From the NCBI GenBank assembly GCA_946479225.1, contig CAMLFI010000021.1, forward strand, positions 1-14,662: a stretch of 14,662 nt of DNA, in the 5' to 3' direction. Source of the stretch: an uncultured Mucilaginibacter sp. (GTDB lineage: Bacteria; Bacteroidota; Bacteroidia; Sphingobacteriales; Sphingobacteriaceae). Of the stretch, positions 13,577-14,662 are shown one piece after another. Positions within the stretch are counted from its first letter, which is position 1; every line of letters begins with the position of its first letter. A model generated the notes under the pieces. It did not search any database. It was given only the letters and a program-made list of their open reading frames with translations, and was not told where the DNA came from. A program made the position numbers and the translations under genes.

Positions 13577-14662
13577 CTATCCGCTCACTGGCTCCAATAT
13601 CCCCGTCAGCAATTCAATTCCCTCGTCAATATCCCGCACACCTTCAATACTCAGGCGCAGGGTGTTCTTTACTTCTTTTAAATTTGTTCGGCGTGGGTTA
13701 CCCTGTACAAAGTTAAGTATGTTTCTAAACACCGGCGTTTCAAAGTAGATAGATTGCTGGTTAGTAATAAAGTAGCCGCGCAATACGCCTTTTTTAAGCG
13801 AGATCTTCTCAAAGCCCAAAGCCTTACCCAGCCACTGCAAACGCATGGTGTTCAACAGATCATTAACCTGCGGCGGTATCGGACCAAACCTGTCATGCAG
13901 TTGTTGTTGGAAAGCTAATAACTCTGTTTCATTCTCGAGTTTAGATAACTCCGAATATAAATTATAGCGTTCAGAAAGGCTGGTTACATACTCGTTCGGT
14001 ATCAATATCTCCAGGTCGGTATCTATCTGTGTAAAGCTGATAAATGGTTTTGGCTTATCATCAGGGAACAGCCCTTTAAACTCATCGTCTTTTAGCTCTT
14101 GTATGGCTTCGTCTAATATCTTATGATACATTTCGAAACCGATCTCGGCAATAAAGCCGCTTTGCTCCGCACCTAAAAGGTTTCCGCTGCCGCGGATATC
14201 CAGATCGCGCATGGCCACGTTAAACCCACTGCCCAGATCAGAGAATTCTTCTATCGCGCTCAGGCGTTTGCGTGCCTCGTTGGTCAGGGTTGATAAAGGC
14301 GGACTTAACAAATAACAAAAAGCCTTTTTATTGCTCCTGCCCACGCGACCCCGCATTTGGTGCAGATCGCTCAAGCCAAACATGTGCGCGTGGTTTATGA
14401 TGATAGTATTGGCGTTGGGAATATCCAACCCTGCTTCAATAATAGTAGTGGCTACCAGCACATCATATTCATGATTTACAAACTTGAGCATCACATCTTC
14501 CAGCGCGTCGCCTTCTAACTGCCCGTGCGCAATACCTATACGTGCTTTAGGCACCAGTTTATGGATCATGCCACCTAATTGCGGCAAATCATTTACCCGG
14601 TTATGGATAAAGAATACTTGTCCGCCGCGGTCGATTTCGTGTTCAACAGCCTCTTTTATCAG
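13577..14662 (-). CDS. mfd: Transcription-repair coupling factor, C-terminal part (Mfd)
   Basis: Mfd pushes stalled RNA polymerase off damaged DNA and recruits UvrA. The window holds the last 361 codons; the frame is open to the right edge (reading LIKEAVEHEIDRGGQVFFIHNRV at the start of the visible part), so the N-terminal two thirds lie outside. Visible are the second helicase lobe with HGQLEG, motif V VATTIIEAGLDIPNANTIII, motif VI QMRGRVGRSNKKAFCYLL, the RecG-like translocation (TRG) segment around RLSAIEEFSDLGSGFNVAMRDLDIRGSGNLLG, and the D7 domain at the end that masks UvrA binding. The IRGSGNLLGAEQSG run is highly typical of Mfd. The stop is TAG, six bases from the PPOX-like stop. Confidence 0.95.
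   Translation of the reverse strand: MIKEAVEHEIDRGGQVFFIHNRVNDLPQLGGMIHKLVPKARIGIAHGQLEGDALEDVMLKFVNHEYDVLVATTIIEAGLDIPNANTIIINHAHMFGLSDLHQMRGRVGRSNKKAFCYLLSPPLSTLTNEARKRLSAIEEFSDLGSGFNVAMRDLDIRGSGNLLGAEQSGFIAEIGFEMYHKILDEAIQELKDDEFKGLFPDDKPKPFISFTQIDTDLEILIPNEYVTSLSERYNLYSELSKLENETELLAFQQQLHDRFGPIPPQVNDLLNTMRLQWLGKALGFEKISLKKGVLRGYFITNQQSIYFETPVFRNILNFVQGNPRRTNLKEVKNTLRLSIEGVRDIDEGIELLTGILEPVSG

Noticed and set aside
1..14662. CRISPR arrays, tRNA or rRNA genes, prophage or integrase genes
   Set aside because: I saw no spaced direct repeats of CRISPR form, no tRNA-like clover-leaf ends and no phage or transposase motifs in either strand.

Overview
The window looks like chromosomal DNA of a Bacteroidota bacterium, most probably Sphingobacteriaceae (Mucilaginibacter or Pedobacter-like). 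Several promoters read as the Bacteroidota -7 type TAnnTTTG, Shine-Dalgarno sites are largely absent, and the proteins (NFPYN-type RsmA, GDVNGIG-type PdxA, Fsr-like MFS, GH10 xylanase) fit that group. This taxonomic call is inference; no rRNA gene is present. Nearly all of the window is core metabolism and housekeeping.

Layout. 146-1835 (+): a cysE-cysM pair making cysteine from serine and sulfide, separated by one base. 1836-2418: a gene-free stretch with a 435-bp inverted-repeat element (MITE/REP-like, with hairpins near both ends) and a short dispersed-type repeat. 2419-5302 (-): RhlE-like DEAD-box helicase, a two-CBS-domain protein and pdxA. 5485-6264 (+): rsmA, divergent from pdxA, meeting a receiver-only response regulator (6269-6676, -) end to end. 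6860-7797 (+): a MerC-type membrane protein and a Fur/Zur-family regulator, probably one metal-responsive unit with a palindromic candidate operator at its promoter. 7847-8659 (+): secreted N-acetylmuramoyl-L-alanine amidase.

The most informative region is 8667-10085. A fluoride (crcB-type) riboswitch aptamer at 8681-8731 and a hairpin/T-run precede a CLC protein that carries the marks of the CLC-F fluoride/proton antiporter clade. It is a complete fluoride sensing and export unit. A 33-codon ORF over the same stretch is only the riboswitch read as protein.

10249-11568 (+) is a GH10 endo-xylanase with a 58-residue Pro/Ala/Gly-rich insertion inside its catalytic domain, ending at a perfect 15-bp stem terminator shared with the convergent Fsr-like MFS exporter (11623-12858, -). 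13025-13570 (+) is a pyridoxamine-phosphate-oxidase-like gene broken by one in-frame TGA. 13577-14662 (-) is the C-terminal part of mfd, running off the right edge.
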